Made by a program: the position numbers and the translations under genes
Source of the DNA: Enterococcus sp. CSURQ0835
GTDB lineage: Bacteria; Bacillota; Bacilli; Lactobacillales; Enterococcaceae
Assembly (NCBI RefSeq): GCF_902706605.1
Contig: NZ_CACSLH010000022.1
Span: 1-51,122 of the forward strand
Reading direction: 5' to 3'
Length of the DNA: 51,122 nucleotides
Shown here: positions 1 through 7,613 of the stretch, piece after piece
Numbering within the stretch: the first letter of the stretch is position 1
Layout: every line of letters starts with the position of its first letter
Notes under the pieces: generated by a model
Seen by the model: the letters and a program-made list of their open reading frames with translations, nothing else
The model's database searches: none
What the model was told of the DNA's origin: nothing

Positions 1-8
1 GGTTATAC

Positions 9-38
9 AAAAGGCAGTAGGCCTTTATTTTTTTTGCT
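9..38 (+). terminator. Rho-independent terminator of an upstream gene
   Basis: A 6-bp stem (AAAGGC/GCCTTT, loop AGTAG) is followed by a T-rich tail. No coding sequence precedes it in the window, so it most likely ends a gene lying to the left. Confidence 0.5.
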
Positions 39-68
39 TTTTTTGAACTTACATATAGTAGAGCGTAC

Positions 69-101
69 AAAAAAGGCGTAGAAATTGGATTTCTACACCT
101 T
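69..101 (-). terminator. Terminator-like hairpin reading leftward
   Basis: A 13-bp stem with one mismatch and a TGG loop (73-101) has a six-A run on its left side, so it resembles an intrinsic terminator only for minus-strand transcripts. No minus-strand gene lies between it and the regulator at 340, so its role is unclear. It could serve a short antisense RNA or be a relic. Confidence 0.35.
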
Positions 102-127
102 CTATGAATCTTTTGTCTACAGTCTGA

Positions 128-158
128 GTCAAGCGACATTGTTCGCTTGACTTTTTTT
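128..158 (+). terminator. Rho-independent terminator
   Basis: A 9-bp perfect stem (GTCAAGCGA/TCGCTTGAC, 6-nt loop) runs straight into seven T residues. It separates the pilus regulator from whatever lies upstream. Apart from the three hairpins and the regulator's promoter, nothing gene-like is visible in 1-339. Confidence 0.7.
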
Positions 159-265
159 GTCTTTTTTCTAGCTGTTTTTGGATTTATTTTTCCATTTTTT
201 GACGCAGCTATCAAAAATTAAATAAAACCTGTGATTATTTGATCAGCGAGCAAGTTGAGAGTCGG

Positions 266-271
266 TATAAT
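266..271 (+). promoter_or_regulatory. Candidate -10 box for the pilus regulator
   Basis: TATAAT lies 68 bases before the regulator's ATG. No good -35 hexamer sits at 16-18 bases. The nearest, TTGATC at 239-244, is 21 bases away, so the promoter may be weak or activator dependent. Confidence 0.35.
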
Positions 272-339
272 AGTAGCGATAGAGTTGTTTCAAGAAATGG
301 CTAACCAACGTCCAGAAAGTAAGAGGTAGACGAAGGACC

Positions 340-1788
340 ATGAATATTGCAGATTTGTTAGGTAAAGAAGAACATTATGAATATGTCTTAGCACAATTGA
401 TCTCATTAAAAGGAACGTACGCGTTTAACTATAATAATTTGAAAAGTATGGCGGGGCTCACTGATTTTACTTTGAACAAGTATTTGGACAATTTGAATGC
501 GACGTGGCAAGAATTGTTCAAAGAAGAGTTGATTGAAGTTAGTAATCGTAAAATAGTAGCTGTTAAAACGATCAAGAGTCGAGATCTAAATCGATTCAAA
601 CGCTACATGATCACCCAATCTTTTGGCTTTAAAATGCTAGAAGCTTTGCTGTATGATGAATTCAGTATCGCAAGCTTTGCGGAAGAACATTATCTCAGTC
701 AGTCAAAGATTTATGATGTACGAAAAAACGTTGCGTACTTGATCGAACCATATGGTGTTCAAATCAAAAAGGATCGTCTTGTGGGGGATGAACATACGAT
801 TCGAAATTTGAGCTTGGAATTTTATCATACAGCGTTGAACGGTGGCGAATTAGTGTTAGCAAAAGACTTAGCATCGCGAGTCAATTCGATCGTTAATGTC
901 ATTATTACCAATTACTCGTTGCAGTTAAGCCCTAGTCAGCTGCGGAAACTTCGACTTTTTGTAGCAGTTAATTCGATTCGTAATATGAAAGGCAATGCAT
1001 TAGCTTTTACGCTAGAGTTGACCTATACGCCATTAGATGAATCGTTGGCGACTTTATTGAAGCACCATCTGTTGTTGTCTGATGCGCTTTATCACCAAGA
1101 GATCAATTATTTATTGGCCTTTTTGTATGCGAATAATTTTATCTTAGAGTTGAACTTGCAGTCGGCTCATTCTGCGAACCTGATCCAACAATTGACGGAA
1201 GAGTTTGGTACGATGATGACGACTGAATTACATATCGATTCCCAGCGGTTCCAAAACATCGAACGAGCACTAAATGAGATCCAGCAGATCCACACGCGGC
1301 TCGTTTTATTTCAAGTGGCTTCTAGTACGTTTATTTCAGATGAGCAGTTCAGATTTTTTGAAGAAATCTATTGTTCTTACCATGTGGCAATTTTGAATCA
1401 CATCCAGCAAAATGAAACGTTGCTTCAACTTTTGCCTTCTGAAAGTGAGCGAATCAAGCTGTATTATGACTATATGTTTATTTTGATCAAATATTTCCCA
1501 ATCAAAATATTAGAAGAACCCATCCATATTTGTGTTGATTTTTCTCATGGCGACTCTTATACCCACTATATAATGGAAGAAATCCGCCGTTTTAAAGATA
1601 TTAACTTGGAAATTGAGCCTCGGATCAGTAATAAAACGGAGCTTTATGTCTCGGATTATGAATACCCTAAATTTCCGAAAGAACAGATTATCTGGAAAAA
1701 TCCACCTGATAGCACCGATTGGCAGTACTTTGGTGATGTGATCGTTCAGCTAAGGAGGAGAAAAAATGAAGGGACCAGCAACCCTTAG
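340..1788 (+). CDS. Mga/EbpR-like transcriptional regulator of the pilus locus
   Basis: A 482-aa cytoplasmic protein with the layout of the Mga/AtxA/EbpR virulence-regulator family. There is an N-terminal winged-helix region, a second helix-turn-helix around residues 95-150 (the 'EEHYLSQSKIYDVRKNV' stretch), then a long helical PRD-like middle. The C-terminal part (about 395-470) resembles an EIIB-like domain ('HICVDFSHGDSYTHYIMEEI'). In E. faecalis, EbpR of this family sits just upstream of the ebp pilus operon and activates it, and the position here is the same. The ATG at 340 is preceded by AAGAGG about 14 bases upstream and GAAGGA nearer. Its 3' end overlaps the next ORF by 23 bases, suggesting co-transcription. 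Family is confident; the target genes are inferred from context. Confidence 0.85.
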   Translation: MNIADLLGKEEHYEYVLAQLISLKGTYAFNYNNLKSMAGLTDFTLNKYLDNLNATWQELFKEELIEVSNRKIVAVKTIKSRDLNRFKRYMITQSFGFKMLEALLYDEFSIASFAEEHYLSQSKIYDVRKNVAYLIEPYGVQIKKDRLVGDEHTIRNLSLEFYHTALNGGELVLAKDLASRVNSIVNVIITNYSLQLSPSQLRKLRLFVAVNSIRNMKGNALAFTLELTYTPLDESLATLLKHHLLLSDALYHQEINYLLAFLYANNFILELNLQSAHSANLIQQLTEEFGTMMTTELHIDSQRFQNIERALNEIQQIHTRLVLFQVASSTFISDEQFRFFEEIYCSYHVAILNHIQQNETLLQLLPSESERIKLYYDYMFILIKYFPIKILEEPIHICVDFSHGDSYTHYIMEEIRRFKDINLEIEPRISNKTELYVSDYEYPKFPKEQIIWKNPPDSTDWQYFGDVIVQLRRRKNEGTSNP

Positions 1789-2137
1789 TCATTTAGTTGC
1801 CGTCTTATTTTTAGTCAGTAGTACCGGGATCCCGACATTTAATCATTATTTTATTTCTGATTCGTTAGATCATTTTGGACTTTACCGGCTAGAACGAGTG
1901 GAAGGGTCTGAGACGGGAGAAGTTGAAACGGAAAATCAAACGGTCACCTATGTTTATCGGAAAGACCGCCATGATCACCAGACCTTCAGTGAGCTTCAGC
2001 AACTATTAGTTAAATTAGAAAAAGAGACGCATCCTAAAGTGGAGGCAGAACATTCTGAATTAGGCGCAATTTTGAGTAACATCTCGGGTAATTTGATTTA
2101 TGGACTAAAAAAAGTGGACGATGATCCGTTAGGTTAA
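1766..2137 (+). CDS. Small putative secreted protein with half of a MucBP domain
   Basis: A 123-aa product. The start is well supported by AAGGAGG seven bases upstream, inside the end of the regulator gene, so translation is probably coupled. The N-terminus has a hydrophobic stretch (about residues 8-25) that may be a signal peptide or anchor. Residues 39-67 ('YRLERVEGSETG' then 'NQTVTYVYRKD') match the second half of a MucBP repeat; the first half is missing. The rest is charged and helical, with no sorting signal. The complementary first half of a MucBP domain ends the next gene. It may be a remnant of a larger surface protein or a small accessory factor; no function can be assigned. Confidence 0.6.
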   Translation: MKGPATLSHLVAVLFLVSSTGIPTFNHYFISDSLDHFGLYRLERVEGSETGEVETENQTVTYVYRKDRHDHQTFSELQQLLVKLEKETHPKVEAEHSELGAILSNISGNLIYGLKKVDDDPLG

Positions 2138-2155
2138 TTTAGAGGAAGTGAGAAA

Positions 2156-2913
2156 ATGATCAGACAACTGCTTGTGATCGGCACCTTTTTTTGTTCATTC
2201 AGCAATTGGTGATCGTAGGAAGACCGGTACTGGCCGATTTTGAGATCGGAATTGGAAGCGAAGTCGGACAAGCGGCTGAAAAACCGACGCTTTCGATCCA
2301 TATTTTAAAATATGCATTAGATCCGAATCAGTCGGATCAAAAACAAAATGAACTGAATGCCATGGCGGGCTATCGGCCACTGGCAAATGTGCGCTACCGT
2401 ATCCAGCAAGTCATCCCGACTGGTGATACGAAAAAACTCAAAGGAACGGATAGCCGCACCTATCACACAACCGGATTTGATTTACTGATCCAAACGAACG
2501 ATAGCGGAGAAGCAAGTGTGGATTCAACGAGTACGCCGCAATTTGGAGCGGGTTTTTATTTAGTGACGGAGCTAGCTGATCAAACGGTCAAAACGCCGAT
2601 GGACCCGGTGATCGTGCAAGTGCCTGAAAAAAGTGCGGTCGATGGTTCGCAGATCAATGATGTGTATTTGTATCCGAAAAGTAACGTTGCTTCTAGCGGG
2701 CATTTCCCTAACACCCAGGCTTCAGCTGCTAAAAAAAATCCGGCCAAGCCCAAACGACCGAAACGAGCAAAAAAAACGCGTGAAGGAACAGTTACAGTTC
2801 GATTCGTGGATGAGGAAGGGCACAAACTCCATGCTGATATCAAGTTACGAAAAGAAGTTGGCGCACATTATTCGACCCATCGGTATGCGCATTTGGGTGA
2901 ATATCGAAAATAA
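2156..2913 (+). pseudogene. Frameshifted, truncated anchor-pilin paralogue
   Basis: An ATG at 2156 with AGAGGAAG upstream encodes a signal peptide that breaks at a run of seven T (2186-2192). With eight T it would read MIRQLLVIGTFFLFIQQ and continue in frame to an export signal ending near VLA/DF. As sequenced, only a TTG at 2191, inside the T run and without a ribosome binding site, opens the mature part. Residues after about 25 (ILKYALD, YRPLANVRYRIQQV, FYLVTEL, 'NDVYLYPKS') closely match the anchor pilin at 12814-13734, including the YPK motif. Instead of a proline-rich linker and sorting signal there is a basic linker and the first half of a MucBP domain, ending at a stop. It is either a decayed duplicate or a phase-variable secreted pilin. 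Confidence 0.75.
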
Positions 2914-2934
2914 AGCTAAAGAAGGACGGTTACT

Positions 2935-3774
2935 GTGAAGTCAAATCATAAAATCGAGCGGATCTTTTTGATCCAACGTATTTCAATTAGTTTTATCATC
3001 TTGGCGATCTTGCTTTTGCTTTATCCGATTATTGCGAATCACTTTGCAGATCAAAAGCGAAGTCAGGCCGTTTCACATTATGACCAGACAGTCAGCCAGC
3101 TGTCACGTACTGAGATCAAACGGGAGCTTGAAGAAGCACGTCGATACAACAAGTGGTTATACGAACGTCAAGTCGGAGTAGCCCATCCGCTTCGAGCGGT
3201 GAATTACGATCAGTTGTTGGGTCGTTCGCCTGTTTTAGGCACATTGGATATTCCAGCAATCGATATTCGGCATATGCCTTTTTTTCACGGCTCGGATCAA
3301 ACGGTCTTAGAGCAAGGTTTAGGTCATATTCGCAATACGAGTTTACCGATCGGTGGTAAAAATACTCATGCTGTGATCACGGGGCATTCTGGTGTCAGCA
3401 ATCAGAAATTATTTTCTGATATTAATAAGTTGCGTCATGGAGATGTCTTTTATATTACGATCTTGCATAAAAAATTGATGTATCGCATTAAAAAAATTCA
3501 AAAGGTCAAACCGAGCGAAACAGATAAACTACGGATCGAGCCGGGCAAAGATAAAGTGACGCTGTTGACTTGTACGCCGCCGGGGATCAATACCGAGCGA
3601 TTATTAGTCACCGGTTATCGGGAAAAACCGTTTGTCGAAGCCTCAAAAGAAAAAGTAACGAAACGAAATTTCTGGAATTATGAACATCTGGTAATGTTGC
3701 TCATCCTGATATTATTGTTCTTGCTTTTAGCTGGCTATCTAGTGAAGCGCAAAAAAAATCTCAGGGGGAACTAA
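2935..3774 (+). CDS. srtC: Class C (pilin-polymerising) sortase, first copy
   Basis: A 279-aa membrane transpeptidase that would join pilin subunits through lysine isopeptide bonds. GTG start, with GAAGGA about eight bases upstream. There is an N-terminal TM (about 13-33), an extracellular sortase fold with catalytic His151 (ITGHSG), Cys213 (LLTCTPPG) and Arg222, and a C-terminal TM (about 252-270) followed by a basic tail, the class C topology. The usual lid motif (Asp-Pro-aromatic, upstream of 'YDQLLG') is not visible; the region reads 'VAHPLRAVNYDQLL'. Its stop lies two bases before the next sortase's start. About half of its residues appear shared with the second copy, suggesting tandem duplication. 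Confidence 0.9.
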   Translation: MKSNHKIERIFLIQRISISFIILAILLLLYPIIANHFADQKRSQAVSHYDQTVSQLSRTEIKRELEEARRYNKWLYERQVGVAHPLRAVNYDQLLGRSPVLGTLDIPAIDIRHMPFFHGSDQTVLEQGLGHIRNTSLPIGGKNTHAVITGHSGVSNQKLFSDINKLRHGDVFYITILHKKLMYRIKKIQKVKPSETDKLRIEPGKDKVTLLTCTPPGINTERLLVTGYREKPFVEASKEKVTKRNFWNYEHLVMLLILILLFLLLAGYLVKRKKNLRGN

Positions 3775-3776
3775 AA

Positions 3777-4595
3777 GTGAAAAAACGTTATCAAGGTTTG
3801 CAGATCATTTCGGTTTTACTGATCGTGGGAGCGATCGCATTATTTTTCTATCCGATCATTGCGAATCTGATCGCCAATCAAGCGCGGAGTACAGCATTGT
3901 CGCATTATGATCAGCATTACAAAAAGATGGACAAAAAACAGATCCAACAACAATTTGAATGGGCGGAGCAATACAATCATTATTTATTTGATAAACAAGA
4001 AGGCTTGTCAGTTGATGAGCACCAACCGTATAAAAAGATCATGAATATCGGGGGCGTGATGGCGACGCTAGACGTTCCAGCAATTCATATCAAACGGATG
4101 CCGATTTTTCATGGCTCTGATCCGTTGACTTTAGATGAGGGCTTAGGGCATATGAATATCACGTCGATCCCAATCGGCGGTAAAAATACGCGTTCAGTCA
4201 TTACCGGTCACTCTGGAGTTCGCAATCAAGTGTTGTTTTCAAATGTCAATCGAATGAAAAAAGGCGATGTTTTTTATTTACATATTTTGAATCGAAAATT
4301 AGCCTATGAAGTTAATGATATTCGCCGTGTCTATCCATCAGCGGTCGATTCTATCAAAATCAAACCAGGTAAAGATTTAGTGACGCTGTTAACGTGTGAC
4401 CCACCAGGAATCAACACATATCGATTACTTGTGACCGGCAAACACATTCCGTTAAAACAAGCAGAAAAGAAAAAAGTTCAGCCGCGCGATTGGTGGGATT
4501 ATCAGCATTTGGTCATCTATGGTACGTGTCTGTTGCTACTATTGTTGATGATTTACTGGTTAGTTATAAGGAGGAAGAAAAAACGTGAGGTCTAA
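3777..4595 (+). CDS. srtC: Class C (pilin-polymerising) sortase, second copy
   Basis: A 272-aa paralogue of the preceding sortase. GTG start with AGGGGGA about eight bases upstream. N-terminal TM (about 8-30), catalytic His145 (ITGHSG), Cys207 (LLTCDPPG) and Arg216, C-terminal TM (about 247-266) and a K/R-rich tail. Like its neighbour it lacks an Asp-Pro lid motif ahead of the β-barrel ('EHQPYKKIMN' in that place). Two class C enzymes in one locus usually split the work, one for the shaft and one for minor pilins; which does which cannot be read here. Its last 11 bases overlap the third sortase. Confidence 0.9.
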   Translation: MKKRYQGLQIISVLLIVGAIALFFYPIIANLIANQARSTALSHYDQHYKKMDKKQIQQQFEWAEQYNHYLFDKQEGLSVDEHQPYKKIMNIGGVMATLDVPAIHIKRMPIFHGSDPLTLDEGLGHMNITSIPIGGKNTRSVITGHSGVRNQVLFSNVNRMKKGDVFYLHILNRKLAYEVNDIRRVYPSAVDSIKIKPGKDLVTLLTCDPPGINTYRLLVTGKHIPLKQAEKKKVQPRDWWDYQHLVIYGTCLLLLLLMIYWLVIRRKKKREV

Positions 4596-5466
4596 GCTAA
4601 ATAAAGGGTTATGGCTGGGACTGTTAATGATCTTTTTGTATGCGGGCTTCACTTATTATGGTTACGATTTATTACAACGGGATAATCCGTTAGCACCTTT
4701 AAAAGTTTCACCGCAAGCGGAAAAAGTCGAGCAAAAAAATCAACGGACGATTGCGAGTGCGACGTTTAATGCGCACAAGATCGTCTCAGCAGATACCCAA
4801 ACTTATGCCCAAGCACGGATGGCTGCCGCTTCGGCGATTACTGACAATAGTGTAGGAAAACTGGTCATTCCAGAAGCTCAAATCAATTTGCCGGTTTTAG
4901 CGGGGATCAATGATACCAATTTATTGAACGGCGCAACGATGTTTAGTCGGGAGCAAGTGATGGGACAAGGCAATTATATTTTGATGGCGCACCAAATCTT
5001 GAACACAGATACCTTGTTGTATCGGATTCGTCAGTTGAAACGTAATGATCCCATGTTTTTAACCGATGGCGTAAACTTGTACGAGTATCAAACGACCGCT
5101 AATGAAGTCGTTGAGATGCACCAAGTTGACTTTTTGAATTCACCAACGGATCAACAGCGACCACGATTGACGATTTTTCGCTGTGAAGGACCGATGGGCA
5201 CGATTTATCGGCGAGTCGTCCAAGGCGAATTGACTAAAACAACTCCGTTAAAGGCATTGAGCCAAACTAAACAGAAAAAGATCGGAGTGACCTTTACTAC
5301 ACACCAATCATTGCAGCAAAAAGTCACTGGTTGGAATAGTACGAAACAAGTAGCTATTTCCAATGTTCGCTTCTTTTTAACGCATGTCTGGCAATTTTTT
5401 AGTGGTTTTTTAATTGTTATCGTCGCCTTATTCTTATTTATTTTGAATAGAAAAGGTAAAGAATAA
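4585..5466 (+). CDS. Third sortase, class A-like but atypical
   Basis: A 293-aa protein starting at GTG 4585 behind AAGGAGG and overlapping the previous gene. N-terminal TM (about 8-25), then a sortase core with 'GKLVIPEAQINLPVLAGI', His136 in 'NYILMAHQI', Cys200 in 'LTIFRCEG' and Arg209/210. The core resembles housekeeping-type sortases, but the usual TLxTC strand reads TIFRC. A second TM (about 267-288) with a basic tail follows, which class A enzymes normally lack. Position suggests it attaches the finished pilus, or a specific subunit, to the wall. It is the last gene before a terminator. Confidence 0.82.
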   Translation: MRSKLNKGLWLGLLMIFLYAGFTYYGYDLLQRDNPLAPLKVSPQAEKVEQKNQRTIASATFNAHKIVSADTQTYAQARMAAASAITDNSVGKLVIPEAQINLPVLAGINDTNLLNGATMFSREQVMGQGNYILMAHQILNTDTLLYRIRQLKRNDPMFLTDGVNLYEYQTTANEVVEMHQVDFLNSPTDQQRPRLTIFRCEGPMGTIYRRVVQGELTKTTPLKALSQTKQKKIGVTFTTHQSLQQKVTGWNSTKQVAISNVRFFLTHVWQFFSGFLIVIVALFLFILNRKGKE

Positions 5467-5474
5467 CGTCAAAA

Positions 5475-5518
5475 GTCAACCTTACTCATGGTTTCAAATG
5501 AGGAGGTTGGCTTTTTTT
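5475..5518 (+). terminator. Rho-independent terminator after the sortase genes
   Basis: A long imperfect hairpin (GTCAACCT pairs with AGGTTGGC, with further inner pairing) is followed by seven T. It separates the regulator/sortase unit from the pilin operon. Confidence 0.8.
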
Positions 5519-5813
5519 GTGTAAAACTTAATGAGAAACCTACTGCAATTTTAGCCTAACTTATTTTTCTGATCCAAATAAGTGACAGAATAGTTAAAGT
5601 TCAGGACATCAAAAGTCTATTTTTACGACGTTAATAGGAGAAAACGCTTTTCCGTTCATAAAAACTGAAAAAAATTATTTTTTATTCCATATTTTTTTCT
5701 AAGACTAAATTTCAAAAAAAATCTTCACATTTTAAACACAATTAGAACCCAAAAGCAAGTATTATAACAAATGTAATCATTGTTACTAAAATTTTTTAGG
5801 AGGAAGAAGTAGT
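5519..5813 (+). promoter_or_regulatory. AT-rich promoter region of the pilin operon
   Basis: About 295 non-coding bases very rich in A and T tracts. TATTAT/TATAAC at 5760-5768 is the best -10 candidate, 46 bases before the ATG, and no convincing -35 is present. This would fit dependence on the Mga-like activator encoded at 340, since that family binds AT-rich DNA upstream of weak promoters (inference). A strong ribosome binding site (AGGAGGAAG, 5799-5807) precedes the pilin start. Confidence 0.5.
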
Positions 5814-7538
5814 ATGAAGAGAAAAGCTTGGAGAAAATTTGGTTATTTGTTTGCAACAACATTAGTTTTAGGAACAAGTGCAGTAGGAACCGTTAATGCG
5901 TTAGCAGCAGATGGCGGGACTGGCACGACGACGCAAGCACCGGCAGCGATCGCAGATAATACGAGCCAACGTTCAATTACTGTTCACAAGTACAAAATCG
6001 ATAGTGCAGATGAATTGAAAAATGTGACCGATCGTGACACTGGGGAACTTAATCCTGATAAAGTGAAAAATCTAGCTCCATTAAAAGGAGTAGAATTCAC
6101 GATCCAAAAAGTGACTCCTAAAAATGGGGCTTCATTAACTGACCCAACAAAACAAAAAGAAGGTACTGATTATGAACTAGTGGATGGAACAGCTAAAAAA
6201 GTTTCCACTGGTGATGATGGGACTGCAACCTTTGATCTTGGTAAAGGTGCTGCAAACGATGGTTTATACATCGTAACTGAAACAGGTAAAACGTATGAAG
6301 ATGCAACTGGCACACATGCGATTACAAAACCGGCTGATCCATTTTTCGTTTATGTTCCACAAACAAAACGGGGCACGACCGACAGCTTATTATATGATGT
6401 GAATGTTTATCCTAAGAACATCATGAGCACAAAATTGAATCCTAAGAAGACCGTTGAAGGCCAAGCTGGCTTCTCAAATAAAGCAGGCGTACCATTCAAC
6501 TGGTATGGGACAATCGATGTACCGGATGGTTTGTATTACCAAGTTAAAAAAGGCGAAACTTATTATGATGTCAATGATCAAAAACAAGTGGCTGCTAACG
6601 ACATGGACGTTTACGCAACTGAATTTGGGATCGATGATCAATTATCCGATCAATTACAATTCAATAGCTTAAAAGTTCAATACACAACAGATGGTAAAAC
6701 TTGGACGGATCTAAAAGCTGGTGCTCAAGGTGAAACCAAAGAAAACTCAACTGGCGATTATTTGATCACCCAAAACGGTCAAAAAGTCAGCGTTGATTTC
6801 ACAAATACTGGTTTGAAAAATTTAGTTGATCAAAAAGCGAAAAACGTGCGGGTCGTTTACAATACGACAGCTAAAGATGATAACTTCAGCGGGGTCATCC
6901 AAAATACGATCACGCCAAGATATCACACACCAGGTTTGCCACCAACACCACCAGAAAATATCCCATCTATTCCAGAATACCCAACTGGTGGATTTGATAT
7001 TTTGAAAAATGCCGAAGATAAAAAAGATAAAGACGGCAATTTAGAAAAATTGAGTGGTGCTGAATTCAAGATCGCAACATCTGAAGATAATGCTAAAGCT
7101 GGCACGTTTGTTCAAAACAAAGCTGGTAAAGACTTATCTGCTACTTCAGGTGCTGACGGGGTCGCTTCATTTGATGGTTTGGAATTGAACATTCCAGATA
7201 ACATGAAAGGCGATAACGCACCAAAAGATACAACACGGACCTTTACTAAAGACTACTGGATCGTCGAAACAAAAGCTCCAAGTGGTTATGAATTGTTGAA
7301 AACTCCACAAAAAGTGACGATCTCAACGACAGCAACTTATGATGACCAAGGTAAGATCACCGCGGTCAAAGGGACTTTCACTAAAGATGCGACTGAAGCA
7401 ACTGTAACCGATAAACCTAAGACTGACTTACCATTTACTGGGGGTCAAGGTCTACTACTTATCATCATCATCGCAAGTGCATTAGGTGTTGCTGGGGTTA
7501 CTGGGATCTATATCAGTAACAAGAAAAAAGAAGCATAG
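5814..7538 (+). CDS. Major (shaft) pilin, LPXTG, SpaA/Cna_B type
   Basis: A 574-aa secreted protein. Signal peptide residues 1-31 (ALAA end). The N-terminal domain ends in a pilin motif, 'YDVNVYPKN', whose Lys201 is the expected isopeptide donor between subunits. A middle domain follows (about 210-370), then a proline-rich linker ('PPTPPENIP'). The C-terminal Cna_B domain (about 390-535) carries an E-box, 'YWIVETKAPSGYEL' (481-494). The sorting signal is LPFTG (539-543), then a TM and KKKEA. All marks of a backbone pilin polymerised by class C sortases are present. First gene of its operon, with a strong ribosome binding site, consistent with being the most abundant subunit. A hairpin follows before the tip gene. 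Confidence 0.92.
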   Translation: MKRKAWRKFGYLFATTLVLGTSAVGTVNALAADGGTGTTTQAPAAIADNTSQRSITVHKYKIDSADELKNVTDRDTGELNPDKVKNLAPLKGVEFTIQKVTPKNGASLTDPTKQKEGTDYELVDGTAKKVSTGDDGTATFDLGKGAANDGLYIVTETGKTYEDATGTHAITKPADPFFVYVPQTKRGTTDSLLYDVNVYPKNIMSTKLNPKKTVEGQAGFSNKAGVPFNWYGTIDVPDGLYYQVKKGETYYDVNDQKQVAANDMDVYATEFGIDDQLSDQLQFNSLKVQYTTDGKTWTDLKAGAQGETKENSTGDYLITQNGQKVSVDFTNTGLKNLVDQKAKNVRVVYNTTAKDDNFSGVIQNTITPRYHTPGLPPTPPENIPSIPEYPTGGFDILKNAEDKKDKDGNLEKLSGAEFKIATSEDNAKAGTFVQNKAGKDLSATSGADGVASFDGLELNIPDNMKGDNAPKDTTRTFTKDYWIVETKAPSGYELLKTPQKVTISTTATYDDQGKITAVKGTFTKDATEATVTDKPKTDLPFTGGQGLLLIIIIASALGVAGVTGIYISNKKKEA

Positions 7539-7556
7539 GAAAGAAAGGTCGGAGGG

Positions 7557-7589
7557 AAATGGGTGAATACTAATTATTTGCCCATTTTT
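7557..7589 (+). terminator. Attenuator-like terminator between shaft and tip pilin genes
   Basis: A 13-bp stem (7557-7569 with 7575-7587, two G-T pairs, 5-nt loop) leads directly into five T. It lies inside the pilin operon, 18 bases after the shaft pilin stop. Partial termination here would make shaft transcript more abundant than tip and anchor transcript. Confidence 0.7.
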
Positions 7590-7613
7590 CAATTTTAGAA
7601 AAGGATGATATCA

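Noticed and set aside
5519-5813. A small gene between the sortases and the major pilin
   Set aside because: No ORF of useful length with a ribosome binding site; the stretch is AT tracts and promoter-like.
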